DNA of 29,676 bases from a virus. The notes under the pieces were generated by a model that made no database searches, was not told the DNA's origin, and worked only from the letters and a program-made list of their open reading frames with translations. The stretch covers positions 1-29,676 of IMG/VR virus record IMGVR_UViG_3300046804_004672. One strand, written 5' to 3'. Below are positions 1-9,287 of the stretch, piece after piece (positions within the stretch are counted from its first letter, which is position 1; every line of letters starts with the position of its first letter). A program made the translations under genes and the position numbers.

Positions 1-1026
1 GTTATGAGTGCTCACACGGGATACGTCACTATGCGCAATACTGCGCGATACATCATTATGCGAATTTTGAAAAGATATATCGGTATGCGCATCTGCATGT
101 GAGTCGGAATGACTATCTACAAAATCTTCTGTAACATCGTGATGGTATTCAAGCAACCAACCATCGCTATGCACGGGTGTTCGAGGTTCAAGCGGAAAAT
201 GCTGTGCATTGTTCGTATTGCCACCAATGAAATTGGTGGGGCTATCATAATGATATCCATCATAATGAGGTTCATCGGAGTAAGCATCAGAGTGCGAGTC
301 AAAAAATTCCGCCGGTTGATCATAATGATTTTCTGGGTCATACCCACCATCACCATAAGGATAATAATTATCCGTATGCGTGTCGGTATGTGAATCGGAA
401 TGACTGTATCCCGCCTCGTCCGTATGATCATCATGTTGCTCGATTTCATCATCATGATAATAGGGTTCATCAGTGTACGCATCGGTGTGTGCGTCTGAAT
501 GCGCACTACTGAATGCAATATCGGTGTGCGCGTCGGTGTGGGCAATGTCCGTGTGCGCGTCCGAATGCGCAATGTCCGTATGGGCATCGGTATGTGCAAT
601 GTCCGTGTGGGCATCCGTGTGGGGAGTCACTGCGGTGGTATCGGTATGTGGAGTATCCGTATGTAAATCTGTGTGCGCTGTATCGGTATGAGAATTTACA
701 AATGAGGTGTCATTATGTGCCCAGTGCTCATATTGCGATTCCCCAAGAAAATGTAACTGTCCGTTTGCACTAGACGGCGCATACGAAGTCTCAATCCAGA
801 TAGAACCCGCTTTTCCCGTCTGCTGTTCTACTGCGGCTCCGTTTGCACGACGTTCAACCCCCAATGCGTCAATATAATGAATATTATTCGCTTCAATCCA
901 CAGACTCCCCGATTTCGCACCAGCGGGTGTGGCGACCGTCGTACCTAAAAAACGGAAACGGGTGTTAGCCGCATTTCGCCAATACAGATACGTTCCGTCA
1001 ACCCACATCGAACCATTTGCTGCCAT
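1..1026 (-). CDS. Distal tail fibre protein with His-Thr/Ser-Asp repeats (partial, runs off left edge)
   Basis: The minus frame is open for 342 codons from an ATG at 1026 to the window edge, with no stop. Residues 1-100 contain two copies of a fibre-type motif (GSLWIEANNIHYIDALG and GSIWIETSY, plus GSMWVDGTYLYW at the start), the kind of short beta repeat seen in phage tail fibres. From about residue 103 to the edge the protein becomes a His/Asp-rich repeat (HTD, HSD, HND, HYD), with a strict 9-residue unit at residues 136-171. It starts 4 bases after the stop of the upstream fibre gene, with a GGAG 11 bases before the ATG. The regular His/Asp spacing suggests metal coordination in a thin trimeric shaft, as the HxH motifs do in the T4 gp37 tip, but this is inference. 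Receptor-binding role is likely from position and composition; the C-terminus is not visible. Confidence 0.72.
   Translation of the reverse strand, partial: MAANGSMWVDGTYLYWRNAANTRFRFLGTTVATPAGAKSGSLWIEANNIHYIDALGVERRANGAAVEQQTGKAGSIWIETSYAPSSANGQLHFLGESQYEHWAHNDTSFVNSHTDTAHTDLHTDTPHTDTTAVTPHTDAHTDIAHTDAHTDIAHSDAHTDIAHTDAHTDIAFSSAHSDAHTDAYTDEPYYHDDEIEQHDDHTDEAGYSHSDSHTDTHTDNYYPYGDGGYDPENHYDQPAEFFDSHSDAYSDEPHYDGYHYDSPTNFIGGNTNNAQHFPLEPRTPVHSDGWLLEYHHDVTEDFVDSHSDSHADAHTDISFQNSHNDVSRSIAHSDVSRVSTHN
514..621 (-). repeat. Four tandem 27-bp units coding HTDAHTDIA
   Basis: Four consecutive in-frame 27-base units encode HTDAHTDIA, HTDAHTDIA, HSDAHTDIA and HTDAHTDIA inside the partial fibre gene. The units differ at a few bases, mostly silent, so the repeat is kept at protein level. 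Degenerate copies with the same H-x-D rhythm continue on both sides (about 1-720). Such arrays can expand or contract by slippage and change fibre length. Confidence 0.9.
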
Positions 1027-1030
1027 GCTA

Positions 1031-2311
1031 TTACGTGCTCCACTTATCTGTGCCTACTGGGAGAACCAACCGACCACTCGTCGAATTATTCAAATCCACG
1101 GTATTTGCGACTACCACGGTACCATTTACGGTCAACGTACTGGATGCCACAAGTGCTCCTGCGAACGTTTTGGTACCAGCAAATGATTGTGCGGTAGTAT
1201 TAACATATCCCGTAACACTTGTATTTGCATCAACGCCAATTGGGGCGCTAATTACTCGCCACCGAGCACCACTACCGACACTGACATCATAGTATAGCAT
1301 ACAGGTTCCACCGCCAGGAATTTGGAAATCTGTACTACCGGGGCAAAGCACGCCATTGGCCCCTGCGGCGGTATTCGCGTGTTGAAAAATCAACGTGACC
1401 GTGCCGGTATTAAACAACACCAATTGACGGTATTGCGTCGTATTGGCTTGTGCAATACCCGATACAAGTTTCCCGGTATACCCAGAGGACGGGTCGGTTG
1501 CGGTGACACGATGAATGACCGCATTCGCGTTGGCAGATAACGGTGCGGCGATACCGGTGCCACTTAAATTGGTAGACGTTTCAACAAAACTACTACTGAA
1601 TGCAAGCGGGCCGCCAAGTAGTAGCGCACTATTAAATGTCACGTTACTGTTAAACGTCACATTGCCGTTAAACGTGCTAATATTATTAGTCGTCAGAGTA
1701 CCGTTGGTGATCGTATTTGGACTTAACGTTAAATTTGTGCCCGTAAAGAAAATATTAGCAGCATTGGTAGTGTATACCGTACTGTTTGTGACGATTTGCG
1801 ATATTGTCGCATTTATGTTGTAACTTAATCCCGCCCCCACCGTCATCGTGTTGACTGACGAGTTTGTCGTAACAGTCAGTACCGTTGTGGCCAGCGCAAC
1901 GTTCTTGGTCAGAGTCGCTACCGCGTTGATGGTCACCGCACCTTGAAACAGAGCGTTCGGGCCAAACGTTACGTCGGTGCCCGACCACACGGTGTTCGTC
2001 ATCGTAATACTAAGATTTGTACCGTAGAGCGACGCAGTATTCACATTGCTTGCGCCCAGTTTCAAACTTAGCAATGGGGTAGATGCTCCCAATGACGTAC
2101 CACCTAACACCACGTTCGCATTAGCGACTAACGACGTGGTATGCACCGCTCCATTCACATACACATTACCCGTCGCCACTAAATTGGCGCTGGAGGTGTT
2201 CGTCACTAGCACATATGCGTTAGTATTAGCAATATGCGCAATAACGTTATTCGTAGCATCAAGCCACGTATTAAATGTGTCGGTCGTTTGAATGGGTGAT
2301 GGTAGAGGCAT
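1031..2311 (-). CDS. Tail fibre / structural protein, Asn-Thr-rich beta repeat type
   Basis: 426 aa, rich in Asn, Thr, Val and Ala, with many short beta-strand-like repeats (residues about 20-250 of the pattern 'NVTFNSNVTFNS'), typical of trimeric fibre shafts. Near residues 300-350 there is a conserved-looking fibre segment (VTLIFQHANTAAGANGVLCP, then GGGTCMLYYDVSVGSGARW), seen in many phage fibre proteins. It ends abruptly after LVLPVGTDKWST, a motif that in other fibres usually continues into another domain. The next gene starts 4 bases later in a +1-shifted frame and begins with just such a domain, so the two may once have been, or may still be, one polypeptide. The start has only a weak Shine-Dalgarno (GAGA) and lies 2 bases after the upstream stop. 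Exact role (long or short fibre, or a collar/baseplate attachment) cannot be decided. Confidence 0.72.
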   Translation of the reverse strand: MPLPSPIQTTDTFNTWLDATNNVIAHIANTNAYVLVTNTSSANLVATGNVYVNGAVHTTSLVANANVVLGGTSLGASTPLLSLKLGASNVNTASLYGTNLSITMTNTVWSGTDVTFGPNALFQGAVTINAVATLTKNVALATTVLTVTTNSSVNTMTVGAGLSYNINATISQIVTNSTVYTTNAANIFFTGTNLTLSPNTITNGTLTTNNISTFNGNVTFNSNVTFNSALLLGGPLAFSSSFVETSTNLSGTGIAAPLSANANAVIHRVTATDPSSGYTGKLVSGIAQANTTQYRQLVLFNTGTVTLIFQHANTAAGANGVLCPGSTDFQIPGGGTCMLYYDVSVGSGARWRVISAPIGVDANTSVTGYVNTTAQSFAGTKTFAGALVASSTLTVNGTVVVANTVDLNNSTSGRLVLPVGTDKWST

Positions 2312-2313
2312 AG

Positions 2314-2580
2314 TTAGTCTCGTTCAGAAAAGATTACTGGATATTTAGCGACCAGTGTAGAAACGTGTTGCACCAGTTCTTGTAATAATGCCTCACACCG
2401 ATCGATGCGACCATTTAAGGCTTCAAATCGTTCGTCCACCGTGCGTTGTTGGGTGGTCACCTTTTTCAAGGTTGCTCGCATTCGACGATGCCGCGCCAAT
2501 TCGTCCGCATTAGTTGCCAATAGCGCCTGCGTTTCTGTATCTCTTACGACGCGAGAATCTTTGGTCTGCACTAAAGCCAT
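2314..2580 (-). CDS. Small coiled-coil protein of unknown function
   Basis: 88 aa, highly charged (MALVQTKDSRVVRDTETQAL at the start). Residues about 15-75 read as a continuous amphipathic helix with heptad-like spacing of Leu/Val, consistent with a coiled coil. No enzymatic motif is visible. It sits between the giant DUF4815-type protein and the fibre gene, with a 14-base gap upstream and 2 bases downstream, so it is probably co-expressed with them. A fibre-attachment trimer or an assembly chaperone is possible, but I do not recognise the family. AAGGA lies 11 bases before the ATG, and a GATAAATA box lies exactly 5 bases before it. Confidence 0.65.
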   Translation of the reverse strand: MALVQTKDSRVVRDTETQALLATNADELARHRRMRATLKKVTTQQRTVDERFEALNGRIDRCEALLQELVQHVSTLVAKYPVIFSERD

Positions 2581-2585
2581 ATAGA

Positions 2586-2593
2586 TATTTATC
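2586..2593 (-). promoter_or_regulatory. TAAATA box 5 nt before the small coiled-coil gene
   Basis: On the minus strand GATAAATA is followed by TCTAT and then the ATG at 2580. The octamer differs by one base from the T4 late consensus TATAAATA. If used with T4 spacing (octamer at about -13 to -6), transcription would start at the A of the ATG. The same geometry occurs before 16259 and 22037. AAGGA overlaps the box, so it could also simply be leader sequence. Confidence 0.35.
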
Positions 2594-2594
2594 C

Positions 2595-5500
2595 TTATTC
2601 ATCCAACGCAATGATGCGCAGGTTGGAGATTAACGGCACATTAACTGTATCTACCTCATACGGACTATCCGTTTTTGACGACCGCAACACCACTTTAATC
2701 GCAAACGTATGGAATCGATCAAACGTGGTGCCATTAGAAACATACGACGCTTTATTATCTACTGTGCGATATTCGTATTCTCGACGAATTGCGCTTGATG
2801 TTGAGTAGAGTTCTTCTTGTCCTTCCTTTAACACCATCAACGTCCACGGTTTTTCTTCAAATTTTTGCGGGTCGCCGGTGGCTAAGATACGGTAATAGAC
2901 ATCAATGTTATGCTGTGGTGCTCGCACCGCAGACAGATACACCTTCAAGTCTCCCGCATCAAATCCATCGGCCAACGTGATAGGCAGCGTCAGATACCGC
3001 GCCTTCTGTTCTCCATATACACGCGAGGTTCCGCTAGTTTCTCCAACATACGTAAAGGTGGGCTGACCAGTCGCCGTAAAATCAGTATTGGAAGCCATCG
3101 CGAGTGTCGGAGTTTCCGTATATCCGTATCCAGCATTAGCGACGTAAATACTCGTAACATATCCCGTCGTATTTGTATTCGCATACAATACCGCACCGGT
3201 ACCATTGCCTCCACTCACGGTCAATGCGTATGAATTTCCGCTCGTAGAATAGTTGGCAGACGCAGACGTATTTGGAGTTGCTGCCGTAAACGCCACTCCA
3301 TTGGCGTACAGCCGACCATTGTCTACCATGTTTTTAATTAACAGTGCGCTCAACCGCTCCACATCATACACCGGAGAGACATGCGAATTTGACGTGCGCA
3401 ATGTTGCCGTTAATTGTAAGGACGATGCGTGACCTTCAACAATGCGCTTACGTTCCGACATTGCAACCGTCATATTCGGCGTAAAGACCTGCGAACTTGC
3501 CACATCTGACGTGTTGACCGTCTTGAGCGTGTAGTGTGTATATTGTTGAGTTGCAGGGAAATCCAAATGATCGACCCCCAGATACAACAAGTCGTAATCA
3601 ATCTCGTCAATTAACGTGCTGTAATTGTTCGCTAATTGTAACGCGAGAGTGCCCTGAGACATACTAAACTCGGCCCGATGAATGACAAACGTTAAATCTT
3701 CCAATGGTTCGGGTACCCATGTCCGCGCATTTTGGGACTTGAAGAGCACACCGCCATGCGGTTGCTGTGTAATGATATTACTCGACCCAATCAATTGTTT
3801 GCCAAGTTCACCCACAAACACTTCATATTCATTTGAGTTGGACAGCACCACAAAGGCATATTCAAAATTTGGCGCCAAGTATTGTGGTGTATCGAAAGTA
3901 AAGCGCGTATAGTGCGACGAATTCCCCGGTGACGGCGTGACACCCGTAGGAACTACCTTAATGTTCCCTGCGGTCACCGTCGCTTTGGCCAAGGTTGTAT
4001 CCGCAGAAGGCACACCATTAACCGTGGTGCGAAGTTCTACGGTCACGTCCATATCAGTGACGCCTTTTTTACCAAAGAACAAATCGACCGCCGTAATGTA
4101 TACTCCGTTTGGATATTCTTCTTTACTAATCAAGAATGTCTGGGCTAACGGATCGATATACCGAATAAATTCCCAATCCTCATCAACGTTAGTTGTTGTA
4201 GAACTCGATGACGTAATCTCACCCTGTGTCGTCCACGACTCCGTTTGGCGCGTACGCACAATTTCTTTTTGTTTGACCACGGTTGTGCCTTGCGCACTAA
4301 ATTGACGACGCGCTGACGATTCTATCAAACTATTTGGTGTAATGTTTTCTAACCGGAATACGCGGGTGCCCGTATTAAATTGTAAATCCGTGCTCATCAC
4401 GCGCATGTTAGCATTGGCGCCGGCTCCTGTAGGTTGACGCATACCCGGCAGTCGGAACATTCCAAAAAACGAGCCGGGGCTGACCGCCGACGCGGTGGTA
4501 TTACCCGTTCCGGTTGTTTGGAGGTCTCCGATGCTATACCGAATAGGATTATCCGTTGTATATGATGTAAACTGTTGCGCAAATGCCGCGCTTACGTCAC
4601 CTGGCAATCCTTCGAGCACCACGTCACGAGTGCTTGGGTTGTAACTTGTAATTCTGGCCATATACCCCGCAACGCCTGATGTTGCGACGGTTGGTGTAGT
4701 ATTGTCCAACAAGTTAACATATCGCAAATATCCACCATCGGTAAAATGAATAATTTTTCCGGTGTAGGGATCGCTAGTAGTTACCGCACCCGTACCCAGT
4801 CGAAGAGTCCACGGAGAATTACTTGTTACCTGCTGCGCTTGTCCGTGCCAATGGTCGTATCCAGTAATAGATACACCACTCACCGTAGTTTGCCCAACCA
4901 ATGCGTCGGGATTTTGACGTGAGGTGATGGTCGCGCCCGCAAATGCCCCTCGCGCATCAGTCACATACAAATAGGCAGTTCCCGTTGAGGCGTTTGTCAC
5001 TATCCCAACGATACGAGCCGTAGCGCCGCCATTTGTAGTGATAATATCTCCCACTTGAAATGTTGCGGCATTGGTATCGGTAATGGTAATACGATTGGCA
5101 CGTTCCATGTAATTGGTGACATCAATTTCATCAAACGTGGCGCGAAGCGTTGCGCCGGGTAATAATCCACCTGACATGATATCCACATCAATTCCACGCA
5201 TCTTATGCGCGATGGATTGATCGATTACTCGTTCACCCAAATCCGTAGTAATAGTACTTACTTTAGTATGTGCAAATGTGGCCTGTGCGTAGTTGGTAGT
5301 CGTGGTGGGAGTAATAGTTTTAGTAACTAACCATTCCTGCTCACGCACACCCGCCGTGCCGCGCGCCCATTCTTGATCGGGATGGGGATTATTTGGATCG
5401 GTGGTTCCAGTTTTCCATCCAGTCCAATGTGACACTTCCGTAGTGGGCGATCCCGTAACGGACGTTTCCCAATAATTCCACGACGTAGAAACCGTTTCAC

Positions 5501-8500
5501 CATCCACAATGCCATCATTTTCATTAAATAGGGACACTACTAAATCTGGTTTTGTGATGGTATCTATCCACGTATCACTACTTGGGAACATACGTATTGA
5601 CCCAATCCACGAAAACACGTTAAATGGATTAATGTTAATAGATTTAGATGCTAGTCCTTGTGTTACCAACGGCACTTGCGTATACGTTAACGATATCAGT
5701 TTTGACCCGCCCGTGCCCATTTCCTGTACGTTTGACGACCCCGTGGGATTGACGGTCAATGATTTTTGTCGAACGACACCGCGTGGGCGCATCTGCTGAT
5801 TTTCATGATCCAACGCAACGGTCATATCTCGATGCTTGAAATTTCCAACTTTATCAGTTGAGAAATTATCGGTGACGATACCATTCTTAAACCGCTCGTT
5901 ATCGTACTCGTCTAACTCAGGATTGTTGAGCGACTGTAAGTCCATTGTGGACAATGCCGCGTAGTATTCTAAATTTTCAATACGCTTTTCCAGTGTGCGA
6001 ATATCTTTCATCGTGTAACGGCGATATTCAAATGGATGCACCACGACGGTATTTGCGAACGGTGTATATGCGGGATATGACATCACATACAACGTAATGC
6101 CATCAGGATCATCTCCCGGAACTTGTGGGTCAACTGCCGGTGTGCCCGTAATGACACGGAATCGCTTATCCTTCGTGAGTACTAATTTATCTACACGAGG
6201 CAAATAAAATTCATAATCTGCTCGATACGACGCCATAGGATACGGCAGTACGGTGGTATCAAACGTGACCGTTCCTGACGTATAGGGGTTTGTTGCGGTA
6301 TTGGCTGATGCAAGATTCGTCGTGCGAACCGGGCGGAAATCTACATGCGTGGCCAACGGTTTTACGTCGCCATTTTTAGAATTAACAAAGACGGGTATCT
6401 CTTCAATGGCAACGCCACTGTAACTTGCTGGATTAAAATATCCAAGTCCTGCGGTTGCGGCGCTATGCGCCCACCGATCGACGATGACTAACAATTGCGA
6501 GCAATTCGTGGTGTAATGAACTTTTCCGGCTTTCAATTCAATGGATGAAAAATCATAACACCAATCACGTTGCCCAGAATCAAACTGATAATTATCCGTA
6601 ACATCAACTACCGCCGAAGTATTGGTGCTAATCGTGTTTGCGTCTTTGACCGCATAAATTTTCTTGATGGCGTTTACATCCGCAATACCTAAACTGACCA
6701 CGCGATTCGACGAGGTATTAATACTATTAATTGCAATGTGGCCTTTGTTGTTATTCGTATTAGAAATAAGCATTCCTAATGAATTAACACCGACACTACT
6801 GAGTGAGGTATTGCCCACATACAGCGTCTTGGTGCGCGCCCCGTTAGAGTCAACCGCCATTCTTGCATACACGTCGATTGTCGTTGTACCGGGACTAGTA
6901 AATCCAGAGATTGCCGTGTTGGGTACGCCCATCCGAATAGTGTAATCGTCCACATCCGCAACGGCCGCATTCAACGGAATGGGGCATCCGTTGCTACTCA
7001 AAGACGCGACAATGTAATGAAACACATCTTCGGACTGTGGATACGGAAATTCACCGGTGCCCAACGCCACGGTTAATGAGTTAATGGTAAAGACCACATT
7101 CCCTGTAGTCACTGAGTCATTACCTGATACCGAACCGAGGTAGCGCAGGACTTCATAGTTTTCGTCCGTAATTGTGTTAGGCTCAATCACTCCACCGCGA
7201 TACCGAAACAAGAGCGGTGTGGCGTTTGTGTTCTGCATTACGGTATTTCCGTTGGCTGCGTAACCAACTTTACCAAAGATGCTTACTGAAGTGCCTTTGG
7301 TTTTAGTATTGGCATTATTAGTCATTGACCGAATGCACTTGTCACTAAACGTCACCTGTACATTTGCTGTAGTATTAACCGTGCCAAGCACATCGTCGGA
7401 ATCAAGCGTCAACGTATGCTGACGCAAAGTGGTCGTGTTGCTAGAGTCCACGGACGCCAATACCGGATAACTAACCTCGTAGCCATCTACCGTATAGAGT
7501 TTAACGGTCGCGCCCACAAATGCGTGATTGCCAACGGGAAGAGCGCCGCCACTTGACGATGACGCATTTTGTGTCAGCGTAAGAGTTTTTGCACTCAGAT
7601 TTTTTGCAACACCCGTAAGTTGAACGTTGGAGTTAGCGTCACCCGTTACCGTAAAAGTCTTGGTCTGGAACTCGGCACCAACCAAATACATCTTGTAGGT
7701 GGTGTTTGCGTCACCAATACCCGAATGATATAAAAACGATCGCACTCGTGCTGTACCAATCTTGCTAGACAGATAGTTACCTGCGGTTGCGTTTACAAGA
7801 TTGACATTCACATTAGAAAATGGCACACAATGTAAATCTACTTGTTCCATTGTGTTGATGTTAAACAAGCCAGTGTCTCGGGTCACAATGACATACGGGC
7901 CAAATCCTGTGCTCACCGTCCCATTGTCTACCGTTTGCGTTGTTCGCGCACGATCGACCGGAATTTTTGAAACCCCACGAGTCTCAATTTCGTACCCACG
8001 CACATACGCTTTGCCGGCTTCTAATTCTATGTTGAGTTTATCAGCAGACACTACCGTCGCAACAGTGTTTGTAAACTCAATAGTAAATGCCGCATTAACA
8101 ACTAACGCGGTATTACTGGTAATACTGACAACTTTTCGTCGTTCACCATTTACTACTAATACATCACCAACGACAATTTCTGATTCGAACAACGTGGTAA
8201 CATTACTTGTTGACCCATTAGCCAACGTAATAGTCGTAATGATATTGGCACCTTGAATGATTGGACTGGTCGCATTCCCCGTTACAAACCCCGTAATATT
8301 GGGAATATTCAGTGGCGGATTATGGTCTTTGACCAACAACCGAAATGGCTTGACTACATAATCTCCCGACTCATCATTAGTGCGACGAGCCAGCGTATTT
8401 TCAATAAAGGTTGATTGAAGACGATCAGGTTGTGGTTGAATGACACCTTCCACGATACGCGCAATTTCAATAAAATCCGTATTGCTGTTTGTCGCGATTC

Positions 8501-9275
8501 GATCGTCTAAAATATCTTTAGCCGTTAAAATCGCAGAAATTTTCAAGCGGTCGGCACCAGGCCCTGCATAGTTAGTGGTGCCTAACGCAGGATCAAGAAG
8601 CGTCGCATCGTCGGCCGCGGTAACAATACTTTCAAGAATCGTGAATCCTACCCGCTTGCTTGGCGACTGGGATCCTGTATTCAAGATAATTGTTTGCTTG
8701 GGCACCTCGACTAGATGCCCACGCAAATAAAATACGCCTTTTTCTACTGAGAACGTGCTGGCAACGTTAGTAGCCGCAGTGCCAGGAGCCACGACCATTG
8801 TTGTGATCGCGTCACCCGTCGTGATATCCGAAAATTGCACACTTTCTTCTGGGTCAAATGAAGTGGCAGATAAAGGAGCAAACAAAATAGCCGCGTACGA
8901 TGACGTAGGTTGTTTGGATACTTGAATTACAATCGCACGAGCACCGCTTGTCAACCCTTCGGCTAACGCACCGACATTGGTTTCGGGATTAAAAAAGTTA
9001 TTGATATCAACCGCATCATTGCGTACCACTTGCAACACAACACCGTTGGTATCAAGCGTCTGTTGCCCGCCGCTGACCGCTGCACCTTCACGATAGACAC
9101 TGGATGTCACCTGCTCCACCTGATTTTGCAGGATAGACTGCACTTGATTCAGTTCTCGCGTCTGTACTGGTGTACGTGGTTTAATTAGCACCCGATGAAA
9201 CCGCTTGTCGCGGTCGTAATCATCCCAGTAAGGGCTGCTGCGAAGAATGTCCTGTGTCGTGTTTGATAGCGGCAT
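2595..9275 (-). CDS. Giant DUF4815-type baseplate/fibre structural protein
   Basis: 2226 aa. The N-terminus (FHRVLIKPRTPVQTRELNQ, then QSILQNQVEQ, residues about 28-55) is the signature start of DUF4815 proteins, large virion proteins of T4-like and other phages. Further hallmarks are the coiled stretch MKDIRTLEKRIENLEYY (about residue 1090), MRGIDVDIMSGGLLPGATL (about 1360) and DPLAQTFLI (about 1710). Between them lie Asn/Thr/Val-rich beta modules, including an SH3-like 'VGDVLVVNGERRKVVSI' unit near 360 and a GxGY repeat near 2050. It lies directly after gp8-like, where T4 has gp9-gp12, and probably provides peripheral baseplate and fibre-anchoring functions; gp9, gp10 or gp11 homologues are not otherwise visible. 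AGGAA lies 7 bases before the ATG and the gap to gp8-like is 12 bases. The domain assignment is firm, the position in the particle is inferred. Confidence 0.85.
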   Translation of the reverse strand: MPLSNTTQDILRSSPYWDDYDRDKRFHRVLIKPRTPVQTRELNQVQSILQNQVEQVTSSVYREGAAVSGGQQTLDTNGVVLQVVRNDAVDINNFFNPETNVGALAEGLTSGARAIVIQVSKQPTSSYAAILFAPLSATSFDPEESVQFSDITTGDAITTMVVAPGTAATNVASTFSVEKGVFYLRGHLVEVPKQTIILNTGSQSPSKRVGFTILESIVTAADDATLLDPALGTTNYAGPGADRLKISAILTAKDILDDRIATNSNTDFIEIARIVEGVIQPQPDRLQSTFIENTLARRTNDESGDYVVKPFRLLVKDHNPPLNIPNITGFVTGNATSPIIQGANIITTITLANGSTSNVTTLFESEIVVGDVLVVNGERRKVVSITSNTALVVNAAFTIEFTNTVATVVSADKLNIELEAGKAYVRGYEIETRGVSKIPVDRARTTQTVDNGTVSTGFGPYVIVTRDTGLFNINTMEQVDLHCVPFSNVNVNLVNATAGNYLSSKIGTARVRSFLYHSGIGDANTTYKMYLVGAEFQTKTFTVTGDANSNVQLTGVAKNLSAKTLTLTQNASSSSGGALPVGNHAFVGATVKLYTVDGYEVSYPVLASVDSSNTTTLRQHTLTLDSDDVLGTVNTTANVQVTFSDKCIRSMTNNANTKTKGTSVSIFGKVGYAANGNTVMQNTNATPLLFRYRGGVIEPNTITDENYEVLRYLGSVSGNDSVTTGNVVFTINSLTVALGTGEFPYPQSEDVFHYIVASLSSNGCPIPLNAAVADVDDYTIRMGVPNTAISGFTSPGTTTIDVYARMAVDSNGARTKTLYVGNTSLSSVGVNSLGMLISNTNNNKGHIAINSINTSSNRVVSLGIADVNAIKKIYAVKDANTISTNTSAVVDVTDNYQFDSGQRDWCYDFSSIELKAGKVHYTTNCSQLLVIVDRWAHSAATAGLGYFNPASYSGVAIEEIPVFVNSKNGDVKPLATHVDFRPVRTTNLASANTATNPYTSGTVTFDTTVLPYPMASYRADYEFYLPRVDKLVLTKDKRFRVITGTPAVDPQVPGDDPDGITLYVMSYPAYTPFANTVVVHPFEYRRYTMKDIRTLEKRIENLEYYAALSTMDLQSLNNPELDEYDNERFKNGIVTDNFSTDKVGNFKHRDMTVALDHENQQMRPRGVVRQKSLTVNPTGSSNVQEMGTGGSKLISLTYTQVPLVTQGLASKSININPFNVFSWIGSIRMFPSSDTWIDTITKPDLVVSLFNENDGIVDGETVSTSWNYWETSVTGSPTTEVSHWTGWKTGTTDPNNPHPDQEWARGTAGVREQEWLVTKTITPTTTTNYAQATFAHTKVSTITTDLGERVIDQSIAHKMRGIDVDIMSGGLLPGATLRATFDEIDVTNYMERANRITITDTNAATFQVGDIITTNGGATARIVGIVTNASTGTAYLYVTDARGAFAGATITSRQNPDALVGQTTVSGVSITGYDHWHGQAQQVTSNSPWTLRLGTGAVTTSDPYTGKIIHFTDGGYLRYVNLLDNTTPTVATSGVAGYMARITSYNPSTRDVVLEGLPGDVSAAFAQQFTSYTTDNPIRYSIGDLQTTGTGNTTASAVSPGSFFGMFRLPGMRQPTGAGANANMRVMSTDLQFNTGTRVFRLENITPNSLIESSARRQFSAQGTTVVKQKEIVRTRQTESWTTQGEITSSSSTTTNVDEDWEFIRYIDPLAQTFLISKEEYPNGVYITAVDLFFGKKGVTDMDVTVELRTTVNGVPSADTTLAKATVTAGNIKVVPTGVTPSPGNSSHYTRFTFDTPQYLAPNFEYAFVVLSNSNEYEVFVGELGKQLIGSSNIITQQPHGGVLFKSQNARTWVPEPLEDLTFVIHRAEFSMSQGTLALQLANNYSTLIDEIDYDLLYLGVDHLDFPATQQYTHYTLKTVNTSDVASSQVFTPNMTVAMSERKRIVEGHASSLQLTATLRTSNSHVSPVYDVERLSALLIKNMVDNGRLYANGVAFTAATPNTSASANYSTSGNSYALTVSGGNGTGAVLYANTNTTGYVTSIYVANAGYGYTETPTLAMASNTDFTATGQPTFTYVGETSGTSRVYGEQKARYLTLPITLADGFDAGDLKVYLSAVRAPQHNIDVYYRILATGDPQKFEEKPWTLMVLKEGQEELYSTSSAIRREYEYRTVDNKASYVSNGTTFDRFHTFAIKVVLRSSKTDSPYEVDTVNVPLISNLRIIALDE

Positions 9276-9287
9276 ACTATGTTCCTA

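Noticed and set aside
514-621. CRISPR-like tandem repeats
   Set aside because: The 27-bp units are directly adjacent without spacers and lie in frame inside a coding region.
109-773. Several short ORFs on both strands (for example 117-614 minus, Arg/Thr/Pro-rich; 473-691 plus, Val/Cys/Ala-rich)
   Set aside because: They are other-frame readings of the HTD repeat in the partial fibre gene, which is open through the whole stretch. Their low-complexity composition follows from the DNA repeat.
7801-8256. 151-aa plus-strand ORF
   Set aside because: Antisense to the DUF4815-type gene; Thr/Val-rich from the complementary strand of Asn/Thr codons; no ribosome binding site or motif.
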